In this document: piece by piece, positions 1 to 7,690 of the stretch
Layout of the letters: the number at the start of each line of letters is the position of its first letter
How positions within the stretch are numbered: the stretch's first letter is position 1
Assembly (NCBI GenBank): GCA_963594655.1
Contig: CAVBFD010000020.1
Span: 1-36,212 of the forward strand
Reading direction: 5' to 3'
Origin: Colivivens sp963594655
GTDB taxonomy: Bacteria; Bacteroidota; Bacteroidia; Bacteroidales; Bacteroidaceae
DNA length: 36,212 bases
Position numbers and translations under genes: made by a program
Notes under the pieces: model-generated
Told to the model about the DNA's origin: nothing
Databases searched by the model: none
Seen by the model: only the letters and a program-made list of their open reading frames with translations

Positions 1-51
1 TCCGCTCTGTTTCCATCCGTCATAAATCTGACGGAAACGTTCAATTGTCAT
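1..51 (-). CDS. IS66-type accessory protein (TnpA-like), N-terminal 17 codons only
   Basis: An ATG at 51 opens a frame that runs uninterrupted off the left edge and reads MTIERFRQIYDGWKQSG. This resembles the opening of the short helix-turn-helix accessory protein encoded first in IS66-family elements, where a recognition segment of the form xFxxxYxxWxxSGLS is usual. The start lies about 28 nt downstream of the transcription start predicted from the -7 box at 83-90. Seventeen residues are too few for a secure family call, so both the product and the link to the element are inference. Confidence 0.5.
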   Translation of the reverse strand, partial: MTIERFRQIYDGWKQSG

Positions 52-175
52 GTGTGTCATATGCGATTAATAAAATATCGCGCAAAGGTACAGACTAAAG
101 TTCGACCGCACAATACGGGGTTTACAGATGGCTTACCAATCTTTGAAGGTTTCTTTTACGTTCAATTCTCATGTG
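37..175 (-). repeat. Duplicated 18-bp start-codon region (37-54 and 158-175)
   Basis: The 18 bases at 37-54 recur at 158-175 with one mismatch. On the minus strand each copy contains ATGA(C/G)AATTGAACGT, so both carry an ATG. The left copy is the start of the transposase-accessory frame. The right copy opens a frame of only 16 codons (172 down to 122, ending TAA). Each copy lies 30 to 50 nt downstream of a TAnnTTTG box (83-90 and 219-226). This looks like a duplicated promoter-plus-start segment, or a short leader peptide ahead of the real gene. Confidence 0.5.
83..114 (-). promoter_or_regulatory. Bacteroidota promoter for the IS gene
   Basis: The minus strand has TACCTTTG at 90-83, a perfect TAnnTTTG -7 box. 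ATTG at 114-111 is a three-of-four match to the -33 TTTG, with a 20-bp spacer. The predicted transcript starts near 79, about 28 nt before the ATG at 51. Confidence 0.5.
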
Positions 176-288
176 CTTGTAAAGGGTGTTTTTTGCGGTT
201 ATCCGCATTTTTACCCTGCAAAGATACGGATAAATATCGACTAATCATTCACCGCACCCTATAATTTGACATTCTATTCCATGCTATT

Positions 289-326
289 AGAGGGTAAAAG
301 TGCGGATAGCCGCACTTTTACCCTCT
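289..326. repeat. Perfect 17-bp palindrome (4-nt loop), IS-end-like and possible terminator
   Basis: The arms 289-305 and 310-326 are perfectly complementary around the loop ATAG. The arm sequence contains GTAAAAGTGCGGATAGCCGC, matching the proposed IS end at 214 (minus strand) in 18 of 20 positions, so the palindrome looks like the IS terminus folded back on itself. It also sits 43 nt downstream of the DUF4491 stop, where a terminator of the lrp-DUF4491 unit would be expected. There is no clean T-run, so the terminator role is uncertain. Confidence 0.6.
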
Positions 327-368
327 ACCTATAACCGGAAGTCTTTGCGTTGACTTCAGGGGTTCATG

Positions 369-659
369 TTATTTATATGTCCGTTTGGGGTTCTTGGGAA
401 ACCATCCTTTCCTCACCCGCTTCTCCTGGTCAAACAGTTCCTTGATGCTCCAGAGGCAGGAGAATGAGAACACTCCCAACAGTGATGCCCAAAAGGTGCT
501 TGCGATAAACAGTGAGGCTGCGATGCCGGCTATTCCGAAGACCAGAAACAGCCACCATAGCCGGGTGCCTGTATAGTATTCTGCCTTTATCACTATCGGG
601 TGGAACACACCGATGATGAGGAAGGTGCAGACACCGATTAGTAAACCTTCGAGATGCAT
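369..659 (-). CDS. DUF4491 family small integral membrane protein
   Basis: The 96-residue protein has three hydrophobic segments (about 3-22, 34-52 and 53-72) and a basic C-terminal tail. The pattern HPIVIKxEYYxGTxxWW near the first membrane segment and the ending KGWFPKNPKR are typical of DUF4491, a family of unknown function common in Bacteroidales. The ATG at 659 lies 13 nt downstream of the Lrp-type regulator, so the two genes are probably co-transcribed from the promoter at 1169-1200. No catalytic motif is visible and no function can be assigned. Length matches the family. Confidence 0.8.
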   Translation of the reverse strand: MHLEGLLIGVCTFLIIGVFHPIVIKAEYYTGTRLWWLFLVFGIAGIAASLFIASTFWASLLGVFSFSCLWSIKELFDQEKRVRKGWFPKNPKRTYK

Positions 660-672
660 CCGTCCGGGCTGA

Positions 673-1137
673 CTATTGCCTGATGTTGATAGGAACCTGA
701 CGCTTGATGGTTTGGTCGAGGGAAATCAGGGTCTCTGTTGAGTCCACTCCTGTGATGGTCTGGATTTTGTTGCTGAGAAGCTCCATCAACTGGTTGTTAT
801 CCTTGGCGTACATCTTGACGAAGATGTAGTACTGGCCTGTGGTGCAGTGACATTCCACAACCTCCGGAATCTTCTTTATTTCCTCAATGACCTGCTTGTA
901 GAGTACACCCTTCTCGATTCTGATGCCTACGAATGTGCATGTGGTGTATCCGAGCTTTTCAGGGTTCACATAGAAGCCTGAACCGGTGATGACACCGGAC
1001 TCAATCAGTTTCTGTACTCTTTGGTGGATGGCCGCGCGTGAGACACCACACTCGGTTGCCACGTCCTTGAAAGGCTTGCGTGCGTTAACAGAGATAAGTT
1101 CCAATATCTTCTTGTCTAACAAATCTAATTTTACCAT
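673..1137 (-). CDS. Lrp/AsnC family transcriptional regulator
   Basis: The 154-residue protein has the two-domain layout of the feast/famine regulators. An N-terminal winged helix-turn-helix (about 3-60) begins LDLLDKKILELI and has the recognition segment VSRAAIHQRVQKL. A C-terminal RAM (Lrp ligand-binding) domain (about 65-145) carries the conserved GxYYxFVKM strand. Members bind DNA as dimers or octamers and usually respond to amino acids; the ligand cannot be read from sequence. The start at 1137 gives a 28-nt leader from the predicted transcript start. The gene is divergent from the lipoprotein gene at 1444, with both promoters in the shared 306-bp gap, so it could regulate that gene as well as itself; this is inference. 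Confidence 0.92.
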   Translation of the reverse strand: MVKLDLLDKKILELISVNARKPFKDVATECGVSRAAIHQRVQKLIESGVITGSGFYVNPEKLGYTTCTFVGIRIEKGVLYKQVIEEIKKIPEVVECHCTTGQYYIFVKMYAKDNNQLMELLSNKIQTITGVDSTETLISLDQTIKRQVPINIRQ

Positions 1138-1168
1138 GATGTTCAGTAGTTTTATAGTAAATTGTAAG

Positions 1169-1200
1169 CAAAAGTAGTGAATATAAAGTTACCGAACAAA
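1169..1200 (-). promoter_or_regulatory. Promoter of the lrp-DUF4491 unit
   Basis: On the minus strand TTTG at 1200-1197 and TACTTTTG at 1176-1169 are separated by 20 bp, a full match to the Bacteroidota -33/-7 pattern. The predicted start of transcription is near 1165. Confidence 0.75.
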
Positions 1201-1325
1201 CTTTTCTGCGTTATATTTCGTTTCGCCTTGCCTTTTTGTCATTTTATGTCTGTTTTGCCATTTGTCAGTGGCAAAGTCCCGGAAATCTTGCGGTTTACAT
1301 GGAATATATTGATTTTTCCACTGTT

Positions 1326-1360
1326 TTTGATTGTTACTTAGATTTAATTTTATAAATTTG
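1326..1360 (+). promoter_or_regulatory. Promoter of the lipoprotein-DUF5723 operon
   Basis: TTTG at 1326-1329 and TAAATTTG at 1353-1360 are 23 bp apart. The predicted start near 1364 gives an 80-nt leader before the ATG at 1444, longer than for most genes in this window. Confidence 0.65.
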
Positions 1361-1443
1361 CCGAAAATGCAGATGACGAGAACTTGGATGTAGGGAATGT
1401 CTGCATATCATAGGGATTATTCATTTATCGCAAATTTCGTTTT

Positions 1444-3237
1444 ATGGGAACAAGAAGTAAAGTAATCAAGACCTCGACACTGTTGATTGCTGCCGGATTG
1501 GTGGCTCTTGGGTCGGGTTGTGCCGACAAGGACTATGACTTGTCGGACGTGGACTTGACTGTCGGCGTGGGCAGTGACAGTCTGGTGCTGCCTGTCAGCA
1601 GTACTGAGAGCATTATGCTGGATGATGTCCTTGACTTGGAAAACAGTGACATCATAACAATCCGGGAGAACGGTGACTATGTAATCAGTAAGACAGGAGA
1701 CTATATCGAGCCTGCCCACCCGAGTGTGGACCAGGTGAATGTAAGGAAACACAGCCTGGAGACGGCGCAAATGGAAGTGGACGTGGCTTCAATGGTAGGT
1801 AATTCCACTGTCACCCGCGCCCCGATAGCGGTGCAGACCGTCAGAGGTGTCGTGACGCATTTCCAGTACAGTGGTGAGACACCGGACGAGATTAAGGACC
1901 TGCACAAGGCCACTATAGACTCAAAGGTGTCCATCTCGGTCAAGGTGTCACAGGCACTGAGCCGCTGTATAACCAAGTTCGACAGAATAACGGTGCTGCT
2001 GCCCGATTTCATGTCGATGAAGATTTCCAGGACCAGTCCCGCCAAGTACGAGTCCGACGGACATTCCATAACCTTCACTGATGTCAGCACTTCCAGCGAC
2101 ATCACTATCGAAGGCACACTGACAGATCTTGACTTCACCGCCGTTGACACGGAGGGCAACACCCTCGTGTTCAGTGACGGCAAGGTGACACTTGACGGCA
2201 AGGTGACTGTGGAGGTAGTCATCTCCGACATAAACGCGGAGGCAATGTCACCTTCGGCTTCCGCATCCGACTACTATCTCTCCAGTGACATGGAGATGGA
2301 CGCGCTGACGATTACAGGCGCGACAGGAAAGTTCGCCCCGACAATCGACTTGGACGATCTGGGCAGCATAGAGATAAACAGTGTGCCTGACTTCCTGAAG
2401 GGAGACGACGTTCATGTGGCCCTGTACAACCCTGCCATCAATCTGGACATCGCAAGTGACATGAATATGTCGGGATTTATCTCAGGAACAATTGAGGCTG
2501 TGGACGAGGACGGGCAACTCATCGCCGAGGTCACGGTGCCGGAGATGACCATCAACCCGAACACCACCACAAAGATGTGCATCTGCAAGTATGCGGACGA
2601 GATTGACAGTGACCAGTATGACGGAGTGTATGCCGTGCCGAACCTGACGGATTTGATTAAGACGATACCTCACCGCATATACTTCCATGCGGACGTAACG
2701 GTGGACGACTCCAAAGTCAGTGAGATAGAACTGGGAAAACGCTACACGGTAGCCCCCAGCTATTCGTTCATAGCTCCTCTCGCCTTTGACGAGGGTGCGG
2801 AGATAGTGTACCGTGACACCATCGACGGATGGCACGACGACATTGAAGACTTTGACTTCATGGAAGGCACATACCTGCAGGCGACCGCCAACATCGAGAG
2901 CAAGGCTCCGATATATCTGAAGGTCACCGCCTTCGCCATCGATGAAAAGGGCAAGGAAATCAGTTCCGACCTCATGTCAGTCTCTGTAGACAGGACGGTG
3001 CGTCCGTCAGCCGACGGCAAGACAGCTGTGACCACACCTATCGTGGTGACGGTGAAGGAACTGGTGAAGGGTACGTTCAAGAAGACCGACGGACTGATAT
3101 TCAAGGTTGAGGCAGCGTCGGGCGAGGAAGGGTCGGAGAGTATAGTGGGCCAGACCATCAACGCCTACAACCAGACGCTTCTCGTGCGTGACCTCAAAGT
3201 CAAAGTGATTGGTAAAATTATTGCAGACCTTAACTAA
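1444..3237 (+). CDS. Probable surface-exposed lipoprotein of unknown function
   Basis: The 597-residue protein starts with a basic n-region (RSKVIK), a hydrophobic stretch (13-22) and a lipobox-like LGSGC with the lipidated Cys at 26. The residues after Cys26 are strongly acidic (ADKDYDLSDVD). In Bacteroidota an acidic or charged patch just after the Cys acts as a lipoprotein export signal to the cell surface. The rest is rich in Asp, Ser, Thr and Val, has no membrane segment and alternates in a way that suggests beta-sandwich domains. I do not recognise a named family. The gene ends 18 nt before a DUF5723 outer-membrane barrel and shares its promoter, suggesting the two act together at the outer membrane. 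A role in adhesion, binding or barrel gating would be a guess. Confidence 0.75.
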   Translation: MGTRSKVIKTSTLLIAAGLVALGSGCADKDYDLSDVDLTVGVGSDSLVLPVSSTESIMLDDVLDLENSDIITIRENGDYVISKTGDYIEPAHPSVDQVNVRKHSLETAQMEVDVASMVGNSTVTRAPIAVQTVRGVVTHFQYSGETPDEIKDLHKATIDSKVSISVKVSQALSRCITKFDRITVLLPDFMSMKISRTSPAKYESDGHSITFTDVSTSSDITIEGTLTDLDFTAVDTEGNTLVFSDGKVTLDGKVTVEVVISDINAEAMSPSASASDYYLSSDMEMDALTITGATGKFAPTIDLDDLGSIEINSVPDFLKGDDVHVALYNPAINLDIASDMNMSGFISGTIEAVDEDGQLIAEVTVPEMTINPNTTTKMCICKYADEIDSDQYDGVYAVPNLTDLIKTIPHRIYFHADVTVDDSKVSEIELGKRYTVAPSYSFIAPLAFDEGAEIVYRDTIDGWHDDIEDFDFMEGTYLQATANIESKAPIYLKVTAFAIDEKGKEISSDLMSVSVDRTVRPSADGKTAVTTPIVVTVKELVKGTFKKTDGLIFKVEAASGEEGSESIVGQTINAYNQTLLVRDLKVKVIGKIIADLN

Positions 3238-3255
3238 CAAAAGCAGTCTTACGTT

Positions 3256-4680
3256 ATGAAACGATTATTCAAATACATATTGACCATGTCACTTGCCGCC
3301 GTAAGCGGTCAGGTGGCGGCACAGGGACTCAACTCCGCCTATTTCGTCGACGACTACAAGTACCGGCATAACCTGAACCCGGCTTATGGCAATCAGCAGA
3401 ACTATATATCACTGCCGGCATTGGGAAACATCAATGTCAAGATGAGCGGTAACTTCGGTCTGGGGGATGTGTTGATCAACAATCCACGGTACGGCATGGA
3501 CAGCAACAAGAAGAAGACAACGTTCATGAACCCGTACCTGTCCACTTCCGACGCTTTGAGCGGATTCAACAAAGGGAACAACCGGCTTAACACCGACATT
3601 GACATCACCATCCTGTCAGCCGGTTTCAAGTCCTTCGGCGGCTACAGCACCATATCTATCGACGCGCGTACAAATATAGGGGCGGTGCTGCCTTACGGAC
3701 TGTTCGAGTTCGCGAGAAACACAGGAAACAGGACGTACGACATAGGTGACATCGACGTGCATGCGCAGTCGTTCGTGCAACTGGCATTGGGCCACTCACG
3801 TGAAATCAACGACAAGTTGCGTGTGGGCACCAAGGTGAAGTTCCTCTTCGGAGTGGCGCGGGCTGACCTGCAGATGACTGACATGCGGGCTGACCTGTCG
3901 TCTGAGGACACATGGACTGTCTCCGGTGACGCGAAGGCGAACGTGTCGCTCAAGGGATTCAAGTACGTGGAGGAAGAGAAGGAGTACAAGCAGACTGACA
4001 AAGGCACGTACAAATACGTGAACGACGTTGATGTGGACGGAGCCGGACTCGGTGGCTTCGGTCTGGCGGTTGACCTCGGTGGCGTGTACAAGATAAACGA
4101 TGACTTCACGGTCAGCGCGGCCCTGATGGACCTCGGTTTCATCGGTTGGTCGAACAACGTGCAGGCGGTCAACAGACAGGGCAGCTTTGAGTTCGGTGGC
4201 TTCCATGATGTGGCTGTGAATGACGAGGACGCAAGCGGCAACAAGAGGGACAACTCCCTTGACAGCCAGATGGACAGGTATTCCGACCAGTTGGCTGACT
4301 TCGCCAACCTCTCCGACGAGGGTGACAAGGGCGGACGCACCACAGGTATCGGAGCCACACTGAACGCGGGATGTGAGTACACCCTTCCTTATTACCGCAA
4401 CCTGAAGTTCGGTCTCCTCAGCTCCACACGCTTCAACGGCAAGTACTCATGGACTGAATGTCGTGTGAGTGCCAATGTGGCGCCGCTCAAGTGGATTGAC
4501 GGTGGTGTCAACTTCGCAGTCAACAGCTTTACCACCAGTATAGGATGGGTGGCGAACTTCCATCCGACCGGCTTCAACTTCTTCGTCGGAATGGACCATA
4601 TCCTCGGCAAGACCAGTAAGGAATATATTCCGCTCAGTTCCAACGTGAGCGTGAACCTCGGATTCAACGTGGCGTTCTGA
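3256..4680 (+). CDS. DUF5723 family outer-membrane beta-barrel protein
   Basis: The 474-residue protein has a cleavable signal peptide (MKRLFKYILTMSLAAVSGQVAAQ, with cleavage after the AQ near residue 23). It is followed by the motif YFxDxYKYRHxLNPAYGN, characteristic of DUF5723 proteins. The body is a series of amphipathic strands with alternating aromatic and Gly residues. It closes on SVNLGFNVAF, ending in the terminal Phe that the BAM machinery recognises in outer-membrane barrels. The length fits the family, whose function is unknown. It is the second gene of an operon with a surface lipoprotein and is followed by a strong hairpin at 4702-4745. A transport or scaffold role is possible but unproven. 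Confidence 0.85.
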   Translation: MKRLFKYILTMSLAAVSGQVAAQGLNSAYFVDDYKYRHNLNPAYGNQQNYISLPALGNINVKMSGNFGLGDVLINNPRYGMDSNKKKTTFMNPYLSTSDALSGFNKGNNRLNTDIDITILSAGFKSFGGYSTISIDARTNIGAVLPYGLFEFARNTGNRTYDIGDIDVHAQSFVQLALGHSREINDKLRVGTKVKFLFGVARADLQMTDMRADLSSEDTWTVSGDAKANVSLKGFKYVEEEKEYKQTDKGTYKYVNDVDVDGAGLGGFGLAVDLGGVYKINDDFTVSAALMDLGFIGWSNNVQAVNRQGSFEFGGFHDVAVNDEDASGNKRDNSLDSQMDRYSDQLADFANLSDEGDKGGRTTGIGATLNAGCEYTLPYYRNLKFGLLSSTRFNGKYSWTECRVSANVAPLKWIDGGVNFAVNSFTTSIGWVANFHPTGFNFFVGMDHILGKTSKEYIPLSSNVSVNLGFNVAF

Positions 4681-4701
4681 CGCTGCGCGGACTCCATAAA
4701 C

Positions 4702-4745
4702 AGGCAGGAGGCAAACAACCCGTCGATGGTGTTTGCCTCCTGCCT
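4702..4745. terminator. Bidirectional hairpin between the DUF5723 gene and ftsZ
   Basis: The 15-bp perfect stem (arms 4702-4716 and 4731-4745, 14-nt loop) lies 21 nt after the DUF5723 stop and 43 nt after the ftsZ stop on the other strand. Neither side has a long T-run. Its position between converging genes supports a shared terminator. Confidence 0.75.
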
Positions 4746-4787
4746 TGTTCTATTGCCTCTTCTGTCCCAGCGGATCGGCGTGTGTCG

Positions 4788-6050
4788 TCAGCGCCTTATG
4801 ATGTTGGACCGTTCGGTAATCTGCCTGAGGTCATCACGCTTGCGCTTGTAGGTAGGTGACGCTTCCACCATACTGATGACATCATCGTTGTCGAGATCCT
4901 CGTCCCTGAACTTATAGCAGTAGGTGGACTTCTTGGACGCGCTGTTGTTCACGTCATAGATATTGTTGCGGCGTATCTCCTTCTCGATTTCCTCCTCAGT
5001 CTTCTCCGCCTCTCTCTTGCGGTCGTCCTTCCTCCGCTTCTCCATACGGTTGGACATCTCGTCGGAGTTGATGTTCTGTACCCCGAAGCCTGTGGCAAGG
5101 ATGGTCACCTTCACCTTCTCCTTTAGGGACGGGTCAACGGACAGTCCCCACTTGGTCTCAACGATGTCGGCTGTCCTCATCATGTTCATGAAGTCGTTGA
5201 TCTCGCCCATCTCGTCCATCATCAGGCCCTGTGCGCCTCCGCTCTCGTCACCGCAGAAGGATATGTGCAGCAGGAACTTCTTCGAGTTGTAGATGTCGTT
5301 GTTGTTGAGCAGGGGAGAGTGGAGCGCGTCCTCCAACGCTTTGGTTATCCTGCTGTCGCCGCTGCCGTAGCCGGTACTCATGATGGCGACTCCTCCGTTC
5401 TGCAGCACTGTCTTGACATCGTTGAAGTCCAGATTGATTATTCCGTGCATGGTGATGATCTCGGCTATGCTGCGCGCGGCGTTGCACAAGGTGTCGTCAG
5501 CCTTGGCAAAGGCGTCGAGTACGGTAAGGTCGGGGTATATCTCCCTCAGCCGCTCGTTGTTGATGACCAGCAGAGCGTCCACGTTCTTGTTCATCTCCTC
5601 CACTCCGTCCAAGGCCTTGTCAATCTTTATGTTTCCCTCCCAACGGAACGGTATGGTAACTATACCGACCGTAAGGATTCCCATCTCCTTGGCTGTCTTG
5701 GCAATGATAGGCGCGGCTCCGGTGCCGGTGCCTCCACCCATTCCGGCTGTGATGAACACCATCTTGGTGCCGTCGTTGAGCATGTCCTTGATGCTGTCGA
5801 GTGATTCCTCCGCCGCTTTCTTTCCCGCTTCCGGCTTGTTGCCCGCTCCCAGTCCTTCATTGCCCAGTTGCAGCTTGGACGGCACAGGCGAGTCGTCGAG
5901 AGCCTTCTTGTCGGTGTTGCACACGATGAACGACACGTCATGAATGCCTTTATTGAACATGTTATTGACTGCGTTGCAGCCGCCACCGCCTACTCCGATG
6001 ACCTTTATTATGTTTGTCCCCTGCTGTGGGAATGTGAATTCTACATCCAT
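4788..6050 (-). CDS. ftsZ: Cell division protein FtsZ
   Basis: FtsZ is the tubulin-like GTPase that polymerises into the Z-ring. The 420-residue protein has the nucleotide-binding GGGGCNAVNN (21-30), the tubulin signature GGGTGTG (105-111) and the synergy-loop NLDFNDV (206-212), whose Asp residues complete GTP hydrolysis in the neighbouring subunit. A charged linker rich in Lys, Arg and Glu (about 335-370) precedes a C-terminal conserved-peptide candidate, SPTYKRK near residue 396. Unusually, about 17 more residues follow that peptide, ending NIIRR. It is the last gene of the dcw operon, 25 nt after ftsA. The start at 6050 matches the family's usual N-terminus. Confidence 0.97.
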   Translation of the reverse strand: MDVEFTFPQQGTNIIKVIGVGGGGCNAVNNMFNKGIHDVSFIVCNTDKKALDDSPVPSKLQLGNEGLGAGNKPEAGKKAAEESLDSIKDMLNDGTKMVFITAGMGGGTGTGAAPIIAKTAKEMGILTVGIVTIPFRWEGNIKIDKALDGVEEMNKNVDALLVINNERLREIYPDLTVLDAFAKADDTLCNAARSIAEIITMHGIINLDFNDVKTVLQNGGVAIMSTGYGSGDSRITKALEDALHSPLLNNNDIYNSKKFLLHISFCGDESGGAQGLMMDEMGEINDFMNMMRTADIVETKWGLSVDPSLKEKVKVTILATGFGVQNINSDEMSNRMEKRRKDDRKREAEKTEEEIEKEIRRNNIYDVNNSASKKSTYCYKFRDEDLDNDDVISMVEASPTYKRKRDDLRQITERSNIIRR

Positions 6051-6075
6051 ATACTCGCTTGTTTATGTGGTTACG

Positions 6076-7686
6076 TTATTCCTTTAGTAAATCATCAATC
6101 CATCGTCCTAACCTGCCCCACGTGCTGTTACGCTTGTCGGATGCCCTGATTAGGTCTTTCAGTCTGTCGCTCTCCTCGTTGCACTTGGTTATGAGGTCGT
6201 CCGCTTCCCTGAGCGACTGGTTGTACTTGTCCTTGCCGATGAGAATGTCCTTGTACTTGTTGTAGTCTTCTGCCACAACGCTATCCGCCGCGGCGAGGTT
6301 CTGCCGCGCTGTGGTCTTGAGTCCTTTGTTGGCGTCGTCCACAGTTATGTCGGAGGTGGATTTCTGTAGCTTGAGGATGGTGTCCCTCAGTTTGGTCTTG
6401 GTCTCCTCGATGAAGGCCAGGGCCTCCTCTTCCTCCTTCTGGATGCGTGAGGCCGCCTCTTTCTGTATGCTGTCCTTAGGCTTCTCGTTCTCTCCGAATA
6501 TCTCCAGTCCGTTGTATCCGCTTTCCGTGCAGTTCTCCTCGCCTGACAGCAACAACGATATGATGGTGCAGCTTGATGGACTCTCCAGTGACAGTGAGGT
6601 GATATTGCTGTTCTTCACGAGTTGGGGTATGACATTCTTCGCTATCCTTACCTTGTCGGCGTTCAACATCGACTGGCATGCCTTGTCGATGTTCCTGATG
6701 CTGGATCCCCCGCCGGTGATGACGACACCGCCCAAGAGTCTGTCGGCATAGTCGGAGTTGTGCATCTGCTTGTCTACGTTTATCAGTATCTCCTGCAGTC
6801 TCGCCCGGATAATCTCCTGTATGGTGGCTATCTCGATGGAACGGCCGTCGGAGGTGGTGTACAACGGCGCTTGGTCGTTACCGCCGCCGGGCGTGTTCTC
6901 TGCCATTGCGTCTCCGTAGGTGACGAGCAGTTGCTCCGCCTCGGGGTACTCTATCTGCAGTTCGCACAGGTCCTGCTTGATGTTGTTGACTCCAAGGGGC
7001 AGTGTTGTGATTTGCCTTATTATATTGCTCTTCAGCACCACTATGGTGGTCGTTCCCGCACCGAGGTCAATAAGTGCCGTTCCGGTACGTTTCTCCGTGT
7101 CGGTAAGCACGTTGTTCGCCAACTCGAACGACGAGAGGTGGTAGTCGGCAATGTCCAGTCCCAGATTCTCGAAGCTCGTCTTTATGTTCTTCCTCAGCCG
7201 CCTGTTGGCTATGACATTGAGGAACTCGCCCTCCACGTTCGTTCCCATGATGCCTACAGGGTCTGCCACCAGATTGCCGTCCACCGTGAATCCCTGCACG
7301 TAATAGCCGATGAGTTCGTAGTCATCGTCAGCCACTTCATGGCTTTCGTCCGTTATGTTGTCTATATGAGTCTGGGTGATGTACGTGGGTGTCAGCATGT
7401 CCCTCTTGACGAAGTTCTTCACGGAACGGACGGACTGGCCGCCGATACCGATGTACGTGCGGTTGACCTTCCTCTTCAGGGTCGCCTCCAGCTTGTTGAC
7501 CACATTCTTTATGCTCTGTGTCGTCTTCTCGATGTTGTACACAACCCCACGCTTGATGCAGTCGCTGGTCCTGTCCTCAGCATAGGCAAGTATCTGCATA
7601 CTTCCGTCCTTCATCTTGCCGGCGATGCCGCAGATCTTCGATGAACCTAACTCAATAGCTACGATTATAGAATCCTGTTCTTCCAT
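6076..7686 (-). CDS. ftsA: Cell division protein FtsA with long C-terminal coiled-coil extension
   Basis: FtsA is an actin-like ATPase that tethers FtsZ to the membrane. Actin-fold signatures are present: VAIELGSSKICG (about 9-20), ALIDLGAGTTT (about 203) and VVITGGGSS (about 320). The protein is 536 residues, against roughly 420 for E. coli FtsA. From about 405 to 520 there is an extra Lys/Glu-rich stretch predicted to be helical and coiled-coil. The last 15 residues (TWGRLGRWIDDLLKE) form an amphipathic helix, the expected membrane-targeting sequence. The extension therefore puts a long spacer between the actin core and the membrane anchor. Lengthened FtsA may be usual in this lineage. The gene starts 4 nt after ftsQ and lies 25 nt before ftsZ. 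Confidence 0.95.
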   Translation of the reverse strand: MEEQDSIIVAIELGSSKICGIAGKMKDGSMQILAYAEDRTSDCIKRGVVYNIEKTTQSIKNVVNKLEATLKRKVNRTYIGIGGQSVRSVKNFVKRDMLTPTYITQTHIDNITDESHEVADDDYELIGYYVQGFTVDGNLVADPVGIMGTNVEGEFLNVIANRRLRKNIKTSFENLGLDIADYHLSSFELANNVLTDTEKRTGTALIDLGAGTTTIVVLKSNIIRQITTLPLGVNNIKQDLCELQIEYPEAEQLLVTYGDAMAENTPGGGNDQAPLYTTSDGRSIEIATIQEIIRARLQEILINVDKQMHNSDYADRLLGGVVITGGGSSIRNIDKACQSMLNADKVRIAKNVIPQLVKNSNITSLSLESPSSCTIISLLLSGEENCTESGYNGLEIFGENEKPKDSIQKEAASRIQKEEEEALAFIEETKTKLRDTILKLQKSTSDITVDDANKGLKTTARQNLAAADSVVAEDYNKYKDILIGKDKYNQSLREADDLITKCNEESDRLKDLIRASDKRNSTWGRLGRWIDDLLKE

Positions 7687-7690
7687 ATGT

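Larger units (their letters stand above)
1..214 (-). mobile_element. Left end of an IS66-family-like insertion sequence (partial, leaves the window)
   Basis: Read on the minus strand, position 214 begins GTAAAAATGCGGATAACCGC. IS66-family elements typically begin with GTAA. Inside this end, reading leftward, lie a promoter (-7 box at 83-90) and the start of a gene whose first 17 residues resemble the small accessory protein of IS66 elements. If 214 is the boundary, an 8-bp target duplication would be 215-222, but the other end is outside the window. The boundary and family are inferred from the terminal GTAA and the short protein start only; it could be a related element or a remnant. Confidence 0.5.
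1138..1443. other. Divergent intergenic region (no gene)
   Basis: This AT-rich 306-bp gap separates the Lrp-type regulator from the lipoprotein gene. Besides the two promoters it holds one short inverted repeat: TTTGCCA at 1254-1260 and TGGCAAA at 1269-1275 around an 8-nt centre. That symmetry and its place between divergent promoters would suit a regulator-binding site, but no Lrp consensus can be claimed. No small coding frame was convincing. Confidence 0.5.

Noticed and set aside
52..264. 70-codon plus-strand frame near the left edge
   Set aside because: It crosses the repeat, promoter and IS end on the opposite strand and shows no protein-like features.
6622..7644. 340-codon open frame on the plus strand opposite ftsA
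   Set aside because: It is a mirror frame caused by the codon usage of ftsA; composition is rich in Val, Leu, His and Arg with no family features.
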